Source of the DNA: Adiantum capillus-veneris | Lineage: Eukaryota; Streptophyta; Polypodiopsida; Polypodiales; Pteridaceae | Direction of reading: 5' to 3' | Assembly (NCBI GenBank): GCA_014529385.2 | Contig: CM043958.1 | Location: 149,926,793-149,986,792 of the forward strand | Length of the DNA: 60,000 bases | Part shown: one piece after another, positions 41,510 to 53,996 of the stretch | Position numbering within the stretch: the first letter of the stretch is position 1 | Layout: every line of letters begins with the position of its first letter | The notes under the pieces: model-generated | Database searches by the model: none | What the model saw: only the letters and a program-made list of their open reading frames with translations | Told to the model about the DNA's origin: nothing | Made by a program: the position numbers and the translations under genes

Positions 41510-43600
41510 TCTCTTCTCTTCATTCCTTCATGGTATTAGAGCAAGAAGGTTGCTTGGAGATCTACAACACACTTTGGAGGCTGCTACAACTGTTTTCATC
41601 ACAATCACTTGAGTCAATTTGTTGTGTTTTATACATTAGCCCTTAGTTGTAAAAATTCTATCATGAAAAACCGTGTTTTTGTCCCTTGTATGCAAGTTCT
41701 CACCTCCACTTGCATGCACCCTCATTAGAGTTCTGTTTTGTAAAGTGTTTTTTTTGGTCAAAAGTTGCACCAAATTTGCTTTTTTTTGCTACCATTGGAG
41801 CTGAATGGAGACCTTTTATTGCAAAACCTCAAGTCTAGTTCTCACAAAGAAATCCATAGCTAGTGAGATGTGGACCCTATTGAGTAATTGTGGTAGTAGT
41901 TCTCCACTTCACCCTTAGTATTTTCACTTTTAGCATTGGATCATCTTCCACCAAATGTACTTGGTGAATTCCAACTAGAATATGGTCAAGCCCTTCCATT
42001 CTTTATTTTCATCCTTGAAGAATCTTCTACACATTTAAAGTGACACCCCTTATGTGGTGTTTGCTACGATCACTTGCAAGTCCATTCAACTCACCCTTGG
42101 TGTGTCTCTCATTGACGAATATCAACATTTTCAACCCCTACACAGTAATTTTTTGGTGAAAATATCTATCCTCATGGTGTTTTTTCACTTGCAAATTGTC
42201 TTTCTTCCCAGTTCATCATCTTGTCTACGAAAGAGAAAAAATCTAAAGGCAAAGTTTTGACGGTGGGTTGGTACATCAAATGCGACGACTGGTTCATCTG
42301 CAAAGGATGAAGGCACTCAACCTATGACAAGACTCTACTTCTATCAGATTCTCCATTGCATGGTATGCAAGGATTTCTCATCAGAGATACCATCTTCGCA
42401 TGTTAGTAGGTGTTCATACCTTCATCAAGAGGAGGTGGTTGGGATCTAGGAGGGCCACTTAAATTGTCATGGGCTTAGAAAGAAGATTAAGCAATGTGCA
42501 AATGAGTGTGGGACATATGGAATGAAATAGGGGGTTGTCAACACTCTAATAAGATGCCACATAAAGATTCTTTCAAATGGAACAATGTGGGAAAAGAAAA
42601 AGAAAAAAAGGTTCATGGGAACAAATCCCACTACTAGTTTTGGCAGCCTTTGCAAACCTCCTTTAATAAAGCATAGAGCTTAAAGAGAAATAGTGTGGGC
42701 CATTGGATGATTTTCAAATCAAACGCTAGAAATAAATAGGAGCCTCTTCTTAAGTTTTGAATGGAACCATTCGATCATGGTAAAGGTGTGGAACAAGGGA
42801 GGGAGTGGTAGCCTATGGGTTTAAAATCAAGGGCTCAAAAAAGTGGGCTCCATGGTAAATGCATATATGTGGAACAAGGGAGGGAGTGGTAGCCTTTGTG
42901 TACAAGGGCCCAAAAAGGAGGGAAAACCCCATTGTCCCTCCTTTTTGGCTTGCTCCAAAGGGGTAAGGCCTTAGTTTTTTGCTAATGAAAAATAGAGATT
43001 TTTTAAAAAAACACACATTTTTTTGATCGGTAGTTCAGTTAGTGGTGGGCACTCATTGTGAAGAACGTTGTCAAAGACATGATGAAGTGTCAATTTGGAA
43101 TCTGGTGCTGAACCCCATTAACTTCTTTGATATATTTCTAAAGAATATATGAATTGGAAAGCAAACTCCTTGCTCACTTCGCCTTCAGAGGCGCCATGGT
43201 ATGCACATGATCTGTACTATGCTCTGTGTTCCATTGACTTGCCCTATGAACTTCCTTTAGAATCTCTGTTCACCCCTACTAGTCGTACCTTTGTTGACAC
43301 ACTTTAGCCCCCAACTCCTTGCTCGGCCATCGTTCCAACTCCGCCAATTGCTCCCTCTGTTCAGTCGCACCACGATGTTGCTGGGAGAAAAAGACAAATA
43401 GATGGATAACTCATCAAATCAATTGTCAAAGTGAAAGGTCAAGAGGTCTTCTTGGGTGATTGACTTTGCCCCCAACCAACCCCTCCCTAGTTTTATAGCC
43501 CCTAACCTAGAGACAAACCCCGTGCATTGTTTGTGTGTGGTCGTGCCCACTTGTCCTAACACTACTCCCTAATGGAAAAGAGTTTTTGTCCTTGAAAACA
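40331..43600. other. Unassigned stretch
   Basis: Contains (CT)n at 41462-41507, a short duplication near 42790-42895 (GGAACAAGGGAGGGAGTGGTAGCC twice) and two 20-bp tandem words near 40655-40690. No gene recognised. Confidence 0.4.
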
Positions 43601-43619
43601 AAAACAAAAGTATAAATCA

Positions 43620-45376
43620 CTTCTGAAGCACACTAATTTTTTCTCAAGTGGCACCTTCCTCAATTCTATCTTTCCACTTGCTGATAACTTGCTGGCGAAC
43701 ATGATTACATGTTTGTAAACTGTGATGATCCAAAATCCTTTTTGGCTCGTGAGGTTGAGCTAAAGTCGTGAATGTGTTGGCAGATCTAATTTTTAAACAC
43801 ACTCACCAATCCTCTTATTTATCTGAAATGGACCTTAATACATAAGTGGAAGTTTAGGTGAGAGCCAATTTTCAAACTTTTTGAATGCTCTGGAACCTTC
43901 AGAAACACCCACTCTCGCTCTGTGAAGGAGACTTGTCTGCGTCTTATTTGCAAACTTTTGTAGCAGTCCTAAGCTTGCTTAACATTGCTCTTAGCAATTT
44001 TCAATGTAGCAAAATGTTCTTTTAATAAATCCTTAGCCAAGTGTTTGTGTTCATTACCTAATCGTATGGAAACTGGAGATTGAGGTTGATAACAACCACA
44101 CATGAACATAAATGGGCTAAATCGTGTGGAAACATTCTTTGTACTATTGTAAGAAAATTTCAAAATAGGTAGATGGTCTTCCCAATCTATTTACTTTTAC
44201 TAACATAGGCTTGTAAAATACCTTTTAGTAATTGATTTACTTGCTTAGCCTATCCATCTATCTAGATGTACTTAAGTTACGATCAATCTCAAACTCATGT
44301 ACGCCATTATGTAAACCTGGCGAGTTATATTGTAATGCATATGTCTTCATAATATTAGGATGACCTGCACTTGGATTGTTATGACATGTAAAAAGAATTT
44401 TGTGCCTATTGTTTGAGTCCATGAGTACATATACTCCCCTTGTTGAGTAGATACACATCACTGATAGAATTTTTTTTCCATTGCTATGTTTTTCTTATGA
44501 AAAAGTAGAACTGTGTATAAGTTAATTGCTACACTCACAATAGAGTGAAAAGCATCCCTCATTTTTGCATGAGACCACACCATACTATACAACGGATCTT
44601 GCTCACGCTTCCTTCAAAGAGAGATCAAGAGTTCACTCTTAATTTCCATGAAAGGAAGAGCATTAATTTCTAGCATGTAACTTAAAGCATCAGCTACCAT
44701 GTTGTACTGACCTTTACGATACTATAAAGAGCAATCATACACTTGAAGGATCTTTGCCCATCTAGCCTTTTGACCTTCAAATTTGATTGGTGAACCACTT
44801 AATGCTTTGATGATCAAACAAGATCTCAAACTCTGCACACATAAATAATGCTTCCATCTGCAAAGGACATGTATAAATAAAATGCAACTCGCGCTCGTAC
44901 ATAGAGTAATTTTGTTGAGCATTTGATTTCTTACTTTCAAACGAAACTAGTTTACCTCCTTGAGGTAGTATTGCCAAGTAAATGACAACCTTGACCCTTC
45001 AGCTGGTGAGTCATAGGCACATCTATCTTAGCATAATTTTGAATGAACTTGCAGTAATAGCCAATCATGCCCAAAAAAAAAAAAAGCTCTTCTAAATTTT
45101 TGGGATAAGGCCATTTTAAAATAGCCTTGACATTGTTAGGATCCATCTTAAGATTAACAAGCATACTATGGCCAAGATATTGCACCTTTGTTTGCATAAA
45201 CGCACATTTTCTTTTCTTGGCATACAAGACATACCTCTTAAGCAGATCAATAACATGTCGTAGATAATCTAAATGTTTTTCCTTAAAACTATTGTAAATA
45301 AGTGCATTGTCTAAGAAGACAACTACATATTTACCCAAAGAGACATATTTAAGAATTTTGAGAAAAACATGCAATT
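43620..45376 (-). mobile_element. Gypsy-2, internally deleted Ty3/gypsy relic
   Basis: Minus strand, from 45376 down. The RT palm has VVVFLDNALIYN where F-x-DD is expected, so the second catalytic Asp is Asn. Then come the connection region (YLGHSMLVNLKMDPNNVKAI) and RNase H (QQNYSMYERELHFIY). The integrase zinc-binding region is HKILFTCHNNPSAGHPNIMK near 44400. A jump follows to the integrase end (FSYNSTKNVSTRFSPF, 44163) and a GPFQINKRIGE, LDLP-type C-terminal segment near 43830. The catalytic DDE core between 44258 and 44163 is deleted. No LTRs were found; both ends are truncated. Confidence 0.7.
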
Positions 45377-46379
45377 TTGGGACAATTCTTTGTGATAGTG
45401 ATGTTGAGTTGTGGAATTGTATTGAGTGTGAGGGTTATATTGCTATCAAGGCCAAGGCCACTATCAAGTTATTTGTGAAACTAGTGTTAGAATTGTTGTT
45501 GCAATATGTGAGGTTGCATTGCTATCAACTAATGGGTGTGACGGTTGCATTGATGTCATATTTTGGATTCTTTAAATTCTTTGTGGTACTAGTGCTTGAT
45601 TTGTGCAAACATTGTGCTTACATTACACACACCAATCATCAAAACAAAGACTTTGCAACACACCACACAAAGACTTTGCAACACACCACACAATATACCA
45701 AAATCACTTGAACAAGAAAAAGAATATATAAATATGCAATCCATAAATTAAACTAACTTTCAAGGAACATCTAAATGAATAGTGTTTCTCAATTCCAATT
45801 AGACATTACATTGTAATATGATTCTCAAAGTTTGGCCAATATTTGCTTCTTTAATACAAAACTAGGATACTCTTTTTCATTCATCCCTCCTCCACTCCAC
45901 TTACATTTGATGGATCTTTTGTATTTTGAATTATATCCTCTAGTTGTAGACTTGCATTGGCCTTTGTCATCACTAACTTTGGGATCTTTTTTGTTACGAG
46001 GCCTAGATGATGCAGCTAGTGTCTTCCTGGATCTTTTTTTATTCTCTTGTTGATACTTGTTTCAACAGTCTCTTTAAACTTCCTCATTGGTCACAATTTT
46101 TCTTCTTTGAAATTGGTGCCCAATACTGTATTTCACCCTTTTGTATTGTGATGATTCCATCTCTTGATCAGCTTCTATTGTTGTCACTCCTAGCCAAATT
46201 GGAAAGTTTGCATCCTAAGTCGTACTAGAATGATGTCACCCTTTTCCATATCAAGCAAGGCATTGAACTTCTCTATAGGTTAATTGCACATCAATTGCAG
46301 TAGTGAGCATCATTTTTGTGCTTATTACCGAGAAGAACTATCATGAGATTGCCAATTCAAAGCAAATTTTGGGTTAGAA
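45377..46379. other. Unassigned stretch
   Basis: AT-rich, no recognised gene; a short duplication of ACACACCACACAAAGACTTT occurs near 45655-45690. Confidence 0.35.
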
Positions 46380-47232
46380 TTATGCTATGAAGGATGTGGG
46401 AGAGGCTAGTCATTTTCTTGCTATGCATATCAAATGCGACATGTCAAAGGGAATTCTTGAGTTGTCTTAAAAATCATACATACACAAGGTCTTGCATCAT
46501 TTCAATATGCAGGGGGAAAGCATTGAGTACCCCAATGTTGGCATGTGTGAAACTTAGCAATGATGATTCCTCTAAATCAAATGCTAAGAAGGATGGCATG
46601 GCTAAGAATTTGTGTTCCTTAGCTGTGGGTAGTCTCATGTACGCAATGGTGACTATGAGGCTAGAAATTGCACTTGCAGTAGTGGTGAGTCGTTACATGG
46701 CTAACCCTCACAAGAAACATTGGGATGAAGTGAAGTATAACTCAGGTACTTGAATGGTATAACAAGTAGGTGCTCATGCAGTCATGCTTCAAAAATAGTG
46801 ATGCATCTACCATTGGATACATAGATGTAGAATATATAAGGAATTTAGATGATACGAGATCTACATCTGGTTATGTTTTCATATTTGCTTGAGGAGCTAT
46901 CTCTTGGAGATAGCTCATGTCTTAAGAATGACACATCATCTTCCACTAAAAAGGTTGAGTGTTTTCGCATGAGAGGCCAGCAAGGAAGCTTTATGGTTGG
47001 CATGTTTAATAGGAGAGCTGGACAAGGGTCAACATATTCCAATGCTGCATTGCATAGAGTCCCGTGTTTTATTAAAAAAAAACACACATAGAGCTAAGAT
47101 ATCACTTCATGCGGGAATTTTAGGCAAACTAGCGGATCAAGCTTGTCAAAGTCCATTCGAATAACAATTCTATGGATGCTCTTATGAAGAGCTTAACGAC
47201 GGAGAAATTTTCACATTGCATAGACTTGATGG
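46380..47232 (+). pseudogene. Copia-A-like RT/RNase H relic
   Basis: Plus strand, broken frame: MKDVGEASHFLAMHI, SYIHKVLHHFNMQGE, then LAVGSLMYAMVTMRLEIALA and VVSRYMANPHKKHWDEVK, matching the end of RT in Copia-A. RNase H follows as YIRNLDDTRSTSGYVF near 46830. The terminal KYHFIREM-type and VKVHSNNNSMDALMKSL segments end at GVG near 47232. Stops and insertions are frequent. No LTR follows; Copia-B2 begins within about 70 bp. Confidence 0.7.
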
Positions 47233-47569
47233 GTGTTGGGTATAGCCATTGTCATGCTTCACAGCTGTACATGTTTTGTACATAGTTTTGTTGTTTTACT
47301 CCACTGATGTAGTGTTCTAAGTTTGCAAAGGACGGTTCAGTTAGGGCCACATGCAGGTTACAGCTTGTGCATAGTGATGTTTGTGGGCCCATGCAAACTC
47401 CGTCCTGGGCAATTACCTTTACTTCGTGACTTTCTTTGATGATTATTGCAGGCATGCATGAGTATTTCCACTTAAAGCTAAGTCCAAAGTATTTATGTGC
47501 TTCAAACAATTTTTGACTATGGCTGAAAATGTCTCGAAATGTACTATGGGCACTCTCCGTTCCGATTGA

Positions 47570-47602
47570 GGGGGGGGGGGGGGCGGGGGGGGGGGGGGGG
47601 GG
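47570..47602. repeat. Poly-G expansion in Copia-B2 integrase
   Basis: 32 G with one C, at the position where Copia-B1 and B3 have exactly seven G (encoding Gly-Gly). Confidence 0.9.
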
Positions 47603-49720
47603 TTATATGTCTCATGAATTTAATTCATCTTTGGCTAGTTGTGGGATAAAACACCAATGTATAGTGCCTTATACGCATCAGCAAAATGGTGTTGGTGAGA
47701 GGAAAAACATGTCACTTACAAAAATGACATGATGTATGGTCAAAAGTCAAGCTTTGCCGCATTCATTTTGGCTTGAGGCCATCAAGTGTGCCACTTATGT
47801 ACTAAACAGGTGTCCTACGAAAGCTTTGCAGTCTATTACTCCATATGAAGCATGGCATAATAGAAAGCCCTTCTATTGAGCACATGTGTGTTTTTGATTG
47901 TTTGGCTTATTCTTTGGTGCCACAAACGCAACACAAAAAATTGGATGATAAGGCTGTCAAATGTTATTTTGTTGGTTATAGTGCTAACAGCAAAGGTTAC
48001 AGGTTGTATCATACACAAACAAAGAGCATTCCGGTTTCACGGAATGTTGTGTTTGTGGAAGATTATGTTTAGCCCTTGATGTCATGTACTAGAGACAATA
48101 ATGTAAGCTCACACGACATTTATGACACTTTGTTGCCTCTTTTCAATGGTGGAAGTACGAATTCCAATGAGGCAAATGTACAGCCTATGGGAGTTCTGAA
48201 AATGTTATAGATCAACCTATTACTAATGCAGATGTACATGATGTACTTGATGAGAAAAAGGTTGAGAATGAGTAGGCTAGAGGTATGCCTAAACGGATGT
48301 TGCATACTTTGCATGATAGTAGATTGGACGCACCTTTGTTTAGTCGTACTCATTCAAGTTCTCACCATGCATCTTATGCATCAAATTGTTATGCTTTGGT
48401 TGTGACTAGCTTACATGATGTTGAGGAAACTCTATCTTTTGATGAAGCACGGAATTCAAAAAATTGGATGGCTACCATGCAATCATAATATGATGCACTT
48501 ATAGAAAATGACACATGGACTTTATGTGATTTGCATCCTGGCAAAAAGGCCATTGGTATAAAGTGGGTTTACAAGTTGAAACGCAAGCCAGATGGTGAGA
48601 TTGATCGCTATAAGGCTCGCCTTGTTGGAAAGGGTTATGCACATACAAATTGCATAGATTATGAACATACAAATTGCATTGTGGTTCTTTATGTTGATGA
48701 TTTGTTGATCATTGGACCAAATGAGAGACATATTGCTGAATTTAAGGTTGATTTGAATGCTACTTTCAGGATGAAAGATTTGGGACTGTTGCATCGTTAC
48801 TTGGGTATACAATTTAAGCAGTGTGATGGTGGTATTTCCTTGTGTAAAAAAAGTTACATAGAGACATTGCTATGTAAGTTTGGACTTGAGGATTGCAAAC
48901 CTATTGCCACTCCCATGGAAACAGGTTTGAAATTGAGTCTTCATAATGCTGGTGATCTTGCAGATGTCACTCTTTACCAAACTGCTCTTGGATGCCTCAT
49001 ATATGTATGCAACATTAGGTTGGATATTCAATTTGTAGTCTCACAGGTCAACAAATTTATACATAGCCCAGGGTCTAAGCATTTGCAGGCTGTTAAGAGT
49101 ATTTACTGCTACTTGAGTGGCACTTTACATCTTGGCTTGTTTTATCCCAAGGGGGGATCATTGCCTCCAGACTTACATGCTTTTTCGGACTTAGATTGGA
49201 TTGGTTGTTTTGACACACGAACGTCCACAAGTGGTTTTGTTTCATGCTTGGCATTTAATGTTTATCACAGTTGAGAAAGAAGTAACCTATTGTGGACACT
49301 TCTAGTTGTGAGGCTAAGTACAAGGTAGTCTTCACGGCTACGGTTGAATGTGTATGGCTCAGGCGCCTTATGGATGATTTGGGTGTTGGATAGCACACTG
49401 CCAACACTATTTGCACTGATAGTCAGAGTGCATTGGCAGTTGCAAGGAACCCAGTTTTTTATGTTCGAACAAAGCACATTGAGGTGCATTACCATTATGT
49501 CAAGGAGAGACTCTCAGTAGGAGAGATCAGCTTGGCTTATGTGCCAACAGAGGACAACCTTGTAGATCTTTTCACAAATGCATTGTCTCGTGAGAAGTTT
49601 GAAGCTTTCCGCAAAGCTTTGGGCTTGCTCTCCTTTGTGGAATGATCATGTTCTCAAGGCATGGCACTTTCCTTTACTCATGTGCCAGCTCTCGTTCACC
49701 GCATCACTCCAAGGGGGATT

Positions 49721-49944
49721 TGTTACCATATACATGTGGTAGTGATGTGTGAACACACTTAGGACCGTCGAGGCATTTTTTTCCTCACTAAGAGGTGTTT
49801 TCCCCCATGCATTGGATATACACCCATCATTCTAGGGCTATCTATCTTTCCATTGCACACTTAGTAATACTCTTTGTTGTGTGCCTTGAGCTTCCTTCAT
49901 CTTCTCCAAGATGTGTGTGTTTTCTTGCAACCCTAATTCCAATA
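49721..49944 (+). repeat. Copia-B2 3' LTR
   Basis: Begins TGTTACCATATACATGTGG after a purine tract (AAGGGGGATT) and ends ACCCTAATTCCAATA; the terminal CA is mutated. Recognisably the same LTR as in Copia-B1 and B3 but with more substitutions. Confidence 0.85.
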
Positions 49945-50900
49945 CTTCTATTGTGATGGTAAGGCCCATAAGCCTGACCATTTTATCAAAAATTTCCCAA
50001 ACTTGCTTATGCTTGTTATCAAGCTCGCCATTTGAATCATTGTTAGTAGTACCTTTGCATAATTGAGAGTTCTCAAAGGTTACTTGCCTTGGGTTGGAGC
50101 TATTTTGAGTTGTTTTGAGTATGCCCCAATGCGGGAGAACACATCTTTGTTTGTGGAATTCTTTGCAAGGTTGACCTTGTGCGGAATGAGAAATAGGTTT
50201 TCCACAATGCCATGCTCTTTGGGGGCATCCTTTAGGAGTTGAAAAATAGCCTGGTAGGCTTTGGTGCTAATCCCAGCCTCATCACAAGCTTGTTGCACGT
50301 CATCTTCACTAACCACATTTCTCAATTTGTGCATAAGGTCCTTGGTGACTGCATCCCTAATGTGCTTCCGCCTAGGCAATTGTAGGATAGAAATCACATC
50401 ATGGGTATTGAGATAACTAGTGAGAAGGTTGACTCAATCATCTTGGCTTGTTCCACCGCATGCCTCCTGGATGAAGTTTCTAGCAACCAATAAGATAAAT
50501 ATTAGAAAATAGTGGGAAGCAAAAATGTATCTTGCAAGTAAAGAACAAATCACCTTGTGGCTTTCACTTGTCGGTTGCGTGCCCCACCCGAATGTGGAAG
50601 GGTTTCAATGGATGAAAACGTGGGCTTGCGCTCCCTTACACCAAGGCGTGTTTCTTTCAAATATGTGATGGTGTTGTCAAGCTCCATAATGTGGGCATCC
50701 TTTTCTTACATTTTTTTTGGAAGAGTTTCAACCTCCGTCTCCGAAGAGGCAATATTTTCTTGTAATGCCACCGTCTTGAGCTGAAGATCTTGACATTCGT
50801 GCATCCATGAATGCAAATAAGCACCTGCATCCATACACAACCGCTTGCAATAGCCTAGCAAGCCTACTTCTCCCCTCCCAAGATATTGAAAAAATGTCAA
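49945..50900 (-). pseudogene. Unrecognised spliced gene relic with coiled-coil-like exon
   Basis: Two exons on the minus strand stay in one frame across an intron. Exon 1 (50900-50554) reads GLLGYCKRLCMDAGAYLHSW, a likely coiled coil (LQLKTVALQENIASSETEVE), a TAA, then AHIMELDNTITYLKETRLGV. Exon 2 (50479 down) reads NFIQEACGGTSQDD, a TGA, VNLLTSYLNTHDVISILQLP, then RDAVTKDLMHKLRNVVSEDD and QACDEAGISTKAYQAIFQLL. After 50080 the reading continues in another frame (NDSNGELDNKHKQVWEIFDK) until the Copia-B2 LTR cuts it. I do not recognise the family. It may be a host gene relic or an unusual element protein. Two stops and a frame change make it a pseudogene as read. Confidence 0.55.
50480..50553 (-). 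other. Spliceosomal intron (74 nt)
   Basis: Minus strand donor CACAAG|GTGATTTG and acceptor TTGGTTGCTAG|AAACTTC, with a CTAAT branch-like word upstream of the acceptor. Removing it keeps the reading frame (KAT-R-NFIQEA). Inferred from sequence alone. Confidence 0.6.
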
Positions 50901-50960
50901 AAGGCTATTAAAAGAATGGATGGACGCGGCTTATAGGATCGTAAGGGTACAAATGGCCGT

Positions 50961-51689
50961 CCACTCAAATGTCAATATTCATCTCACCGACGGCACGACG
51001 TTCTTGTGATGACCTTTGATCACCCTCACATGCAGTCTTCGGTGCAAACACCGTGGGCAAGCAATTATGTATGCTTTTGGCGTGCGGATTACGTGGTGGT
51101 GAAGCAAACAATTTGTGATGTTCAAGCACCATGGAAGATGTTCCGTGAGGAAGCAAAGGATGAAAAGAGAGGGGGGGAGGGAGAGGGAGAAAGATGGGAG
51201 GAGAGAAGGGGACAGGGGGGAGAGAAGGAGAGAGAAGGGGAGGAGGAGAAGGGTAGGGGCAGGGAGAGAGAGGAAAGGGAGAGAGGAGGGAGGAGGAGGA
51301 GGTAACAAAGTTGTTTTTGCTTGGAGAAAGATTTTGGAAAAATGGACTTTCAGTGCTTGTAAATTAAAAAAAAAAGGTCAAAAAATGATTTTTGGATATG
51401 TATGTATGTTGGTGGGGGAGTTTTAAGTAAAAAATAAGTAAAAATGAATTCAAATTTTGGCTCTTAGTGACCCACGTTTTTGCTGATGTGGCTACACCCC
51501 TTTACTCCCTTCACTTTCAAATAGATAGAGAGAGAAAGTAATCTCTTAGGTCCCACATCCTACACGTGTCTTAAAAAAAGGCTAGAAAAGCCTACTCAAA
51601 ACTAGCGCCTTGAATGCCCTTGTCCCCTTAACCCTACACAACATTAGCCTTAATCCCTAAAAATTAGGATTCCTTACAAGGCCCATGCA
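50961..51689. other. Unassigned stretch with purine-rich block
   Basis: 51160-51303 is almost pure A/G on the plus strand. No gene recognised. The open stretches within are compositional. Confidence 0.45.
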
Positions 51690-53620
51690 AAGTCCATATT
51701 TCTCCTTATGAATCTGCTACTGAAGATGAAGGCAATAGACAATGACAGGGCATTCCCTAAGCAAAGATGCCACAAGATAACCTATCAAGATTTGATCTAT
51801 TCAAAGACAAAACTACCCCCGACTGATTTCCTAGCATTTCAAAGTGCAAAAACTGCCATGATACTCTAAACCTATGTTGCATATGGGGGTAGTAATGGAG
51901 ATGGGTTAGCAGAGAGAAGAATAGGTAGCTGTGACTTTGGGACTTATATCTTAGAGAATTTAGTCAATGCAAACTTAAGGGGAAGCAAAAGAGGCAATTC
52001 AAATATGAACGCTGGACCAGTGCTTACCCGGATAGCTTACCAAGCACTCGGCATGGTTGATAACCTTCCCGAAGCAGAATCTCAACTAGACCTATTACAC
52101 AGAGCAAAGCACGTAGCACGATTAGTAGGTAGCACATCTGCAGCCCAATCAAAGAGGACCAAAAAAAAGTCCACAAAGACAAAGTCCTTGCTGATAGTGA
52201 GAGAACTGACTTTGATATACATTTGAGCATGGAAATAACAGGTAAAGATGATGTCCCCTCTAAATACCAGTCTTTTGAGGAAGAAGATGATGTAACAATT
52301 CCTCTAGAGTACAAAGCAAAGAAAGAATTTGAACAAATTCTTCTCACACAAACACAAAGAACCATGGAAGAAGCGCACAAGGCACGAGAAGAGCAAAAGG
52401 CAATGAAAGAAAATATAGAAGAGCAAGCCCAATCAACAAATTTTGAAGAGATCGATGCCAAGATGAACAAGCTCAAGGAAGAACGCCGCAAAAGCTCAAG
52501 CACAAGCGGATTTGGCTACAGACACCAGAAGGAGGATAAGTGAGACTTTAAAGAAAAAAGTAGAACAGAGAAAGGAGGAGGAGTCAAAACGCTAAAAAGC
52601 AACAGATCCAAAATCTTCACTTGGCAGCCCTCCAAGCCCTCTTGAGCATGAAGAAGATGCCAGCAAGGATGAAGCCCAAGCGGTTGAACAACACCCAGAG
52701 ATTCCCGAGTTACCACCAAGGGAAGACACAAAAGCATATGAATATATTGCAAAACAACCTTCCCCTCTCTTTCAGACTTCTCACATTCACACATTCACCA
52801 TGCCAAGGGGAAAGCATGGACAATGCGATCAACATGGGTAAGCCACTCAACACAGTCATGGCTCTTAGCATGATCCACCACTCCCCCATGTTGAACCCAA
52901 CAACAATGTGCATGCTAATTACATTCCTAACAATGTGTATGCATTGAATAATTTATGCGCAACACAAAGTGCACGCAACAACACAGAGGCTTTATGTGCA
53001 GTCGATGATGCTACAAACTCCTTATTGAATGCCATGTATAAGCTTGATGAAAATGCACATCCAACCAAAGAGGATGTTGAGAAAGTTGTTGTTTTTACCC
53101 ACAATGCAATAATGCTTTGGTGGGAACATAGATATCGCGCCCCACACGAGTGTGCAGGCTTCAAGAAGTGTGGATGACATACATTGCTTTGCAAGGACAA
53201 GCCAATGGAGCCAATAATGAGGACAATGACAGTGACAATGATAAGGAAAACAACACTCACAACAATGTATACACTAATCACATTCCTAACAATGTGTATG
53301 CAATGAATAATTTATGCACAACACAAAGTGTAGGCAACAACACGTAGGATTTTTGTGCAGGCGATGATGCTACAACCGCCTTATTCAGTGACTTGTATAA
53401 ACTTGATGAAAATGCACATCCAACCAAAGAGGCTGTTGAGAAATTTGTTGTTTTCCCCACAATGCAATAATGCTTTGGGGGAAACATGGATATCGCACCT
53501 CACATGAGTGTGCATCCTTCCCAATGTGTGGATGACATGCATTGCTTCATAAGGACAAGCCAATGGAGCCAATAATGAGGATAATGACAGTGACAATGAC
53601 ACTAGTGATGACAACAAATA
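51690..53620 (+). pseudogene. Unrecognised gene relic with acidic coiled-coil region
   Basis: Plus strand, one reading broken by a few lesions. It begins KSIFLLMNLLLKMKAIDNDR (51700) and KITYQDLIYSKTKLPPTDFL, followed by a TAA. It goes on with GSCDFGTYILENLVNANLRG, MNAGPVLTRIAYQALGMVDN and LHRAKHVARLVGSTSAAQ. A frameshift at an A8 run (52161-52168) then leads to SERTDFDIHLSMEITGKDDV and a highly charged coiled-coil region (EEAHKAREEQKAMKENIEEQ). After a second frameshift near 52490 come KKKVEQRKEEESKR and a Pro/Glu-rich stretch. The 3' part (52912 on) contains a duplicated segment. I recognise no family; a gag-like element protein or a host gene are both possible. Confidence 0.5.
52912..53610. 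repeat. Tandem duplication of a coding-like segment
   Basis: Units 52914-53245 and 53272-53610 (period about 358) share NNVYALNNLCATQS, DDATNSLL-like and YKLDENAHPTKE reading on the plus strand, as well as GACAAGCCAATGGAGCCAAT. The second unit carries a stop (TAG after GNNT) and a frameshift. Divergence is moderate. Confidence 0.8.
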
Positions 53621-53919
53621 GATTTTCCATTGTACGCTAGTGTTAGGACAATAAGCCTGTGAACCCATATGACAATATTCAACTGTTTTGTTTCACTCTA
53701 TATCAATTGTTTTTAGTTTTTGTTTTAAGGTGTTTACTTTCAAGTCTTTCAATATTAGTTTATATGAGTATGTTTCACTAGTCTTTCAATGTTGTCCATC
53801 CAATGATTTATAAAGACAAAGTTGGATTGAATTATCTTTTAAAATTTTCTTGTTGTGAATGATCCAGGTGTACCTTTTTCCGATTGGTGGGTAACTTCAT
53901 GCTCAACATAAATTATGAT

Positions 53920-53923
<4 letters not shown>
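53621..53923. other. Unassigned AT-rich stretch
   Basis: No gene or repeat recognised before the first GA tract. Confidence 0.3.

Positions 53924-53996
<73 letters not shown>

Larger units (their letters stand above)
47300..49944 (+). mobile_element. Copia-B2, 5'-truncated Copia-B element
   Basis: Starts abruptly in the integrase N-terminal region (KFAKDGSVRATCRLQLVHSD, about 47317), lacking 5' LTR, gag and protease. The integrase has the same TGA (47567-47569) as Copia-B1 and next to it a 33-base G-rich expansion. Many stops follow. RT has lost about 120 residues between GYA (48640) and VVLYVDDLLIIG (about 48680), but the catalytic YVDD and the C-terminal RT blocks remain. RNase H ends KALGLLSFVE (49645). 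A 3' LTR follows at 49721-49944. It is more diverged than Copia-B1 and B3. Confidence 0.85.

Noticed and set aside
51160-51305. Glutamate/arginine-rich or proline-rich coding sequence
   Set aside because: Produced by a purine-only stretch; open in several frames on both strands, so compositional.
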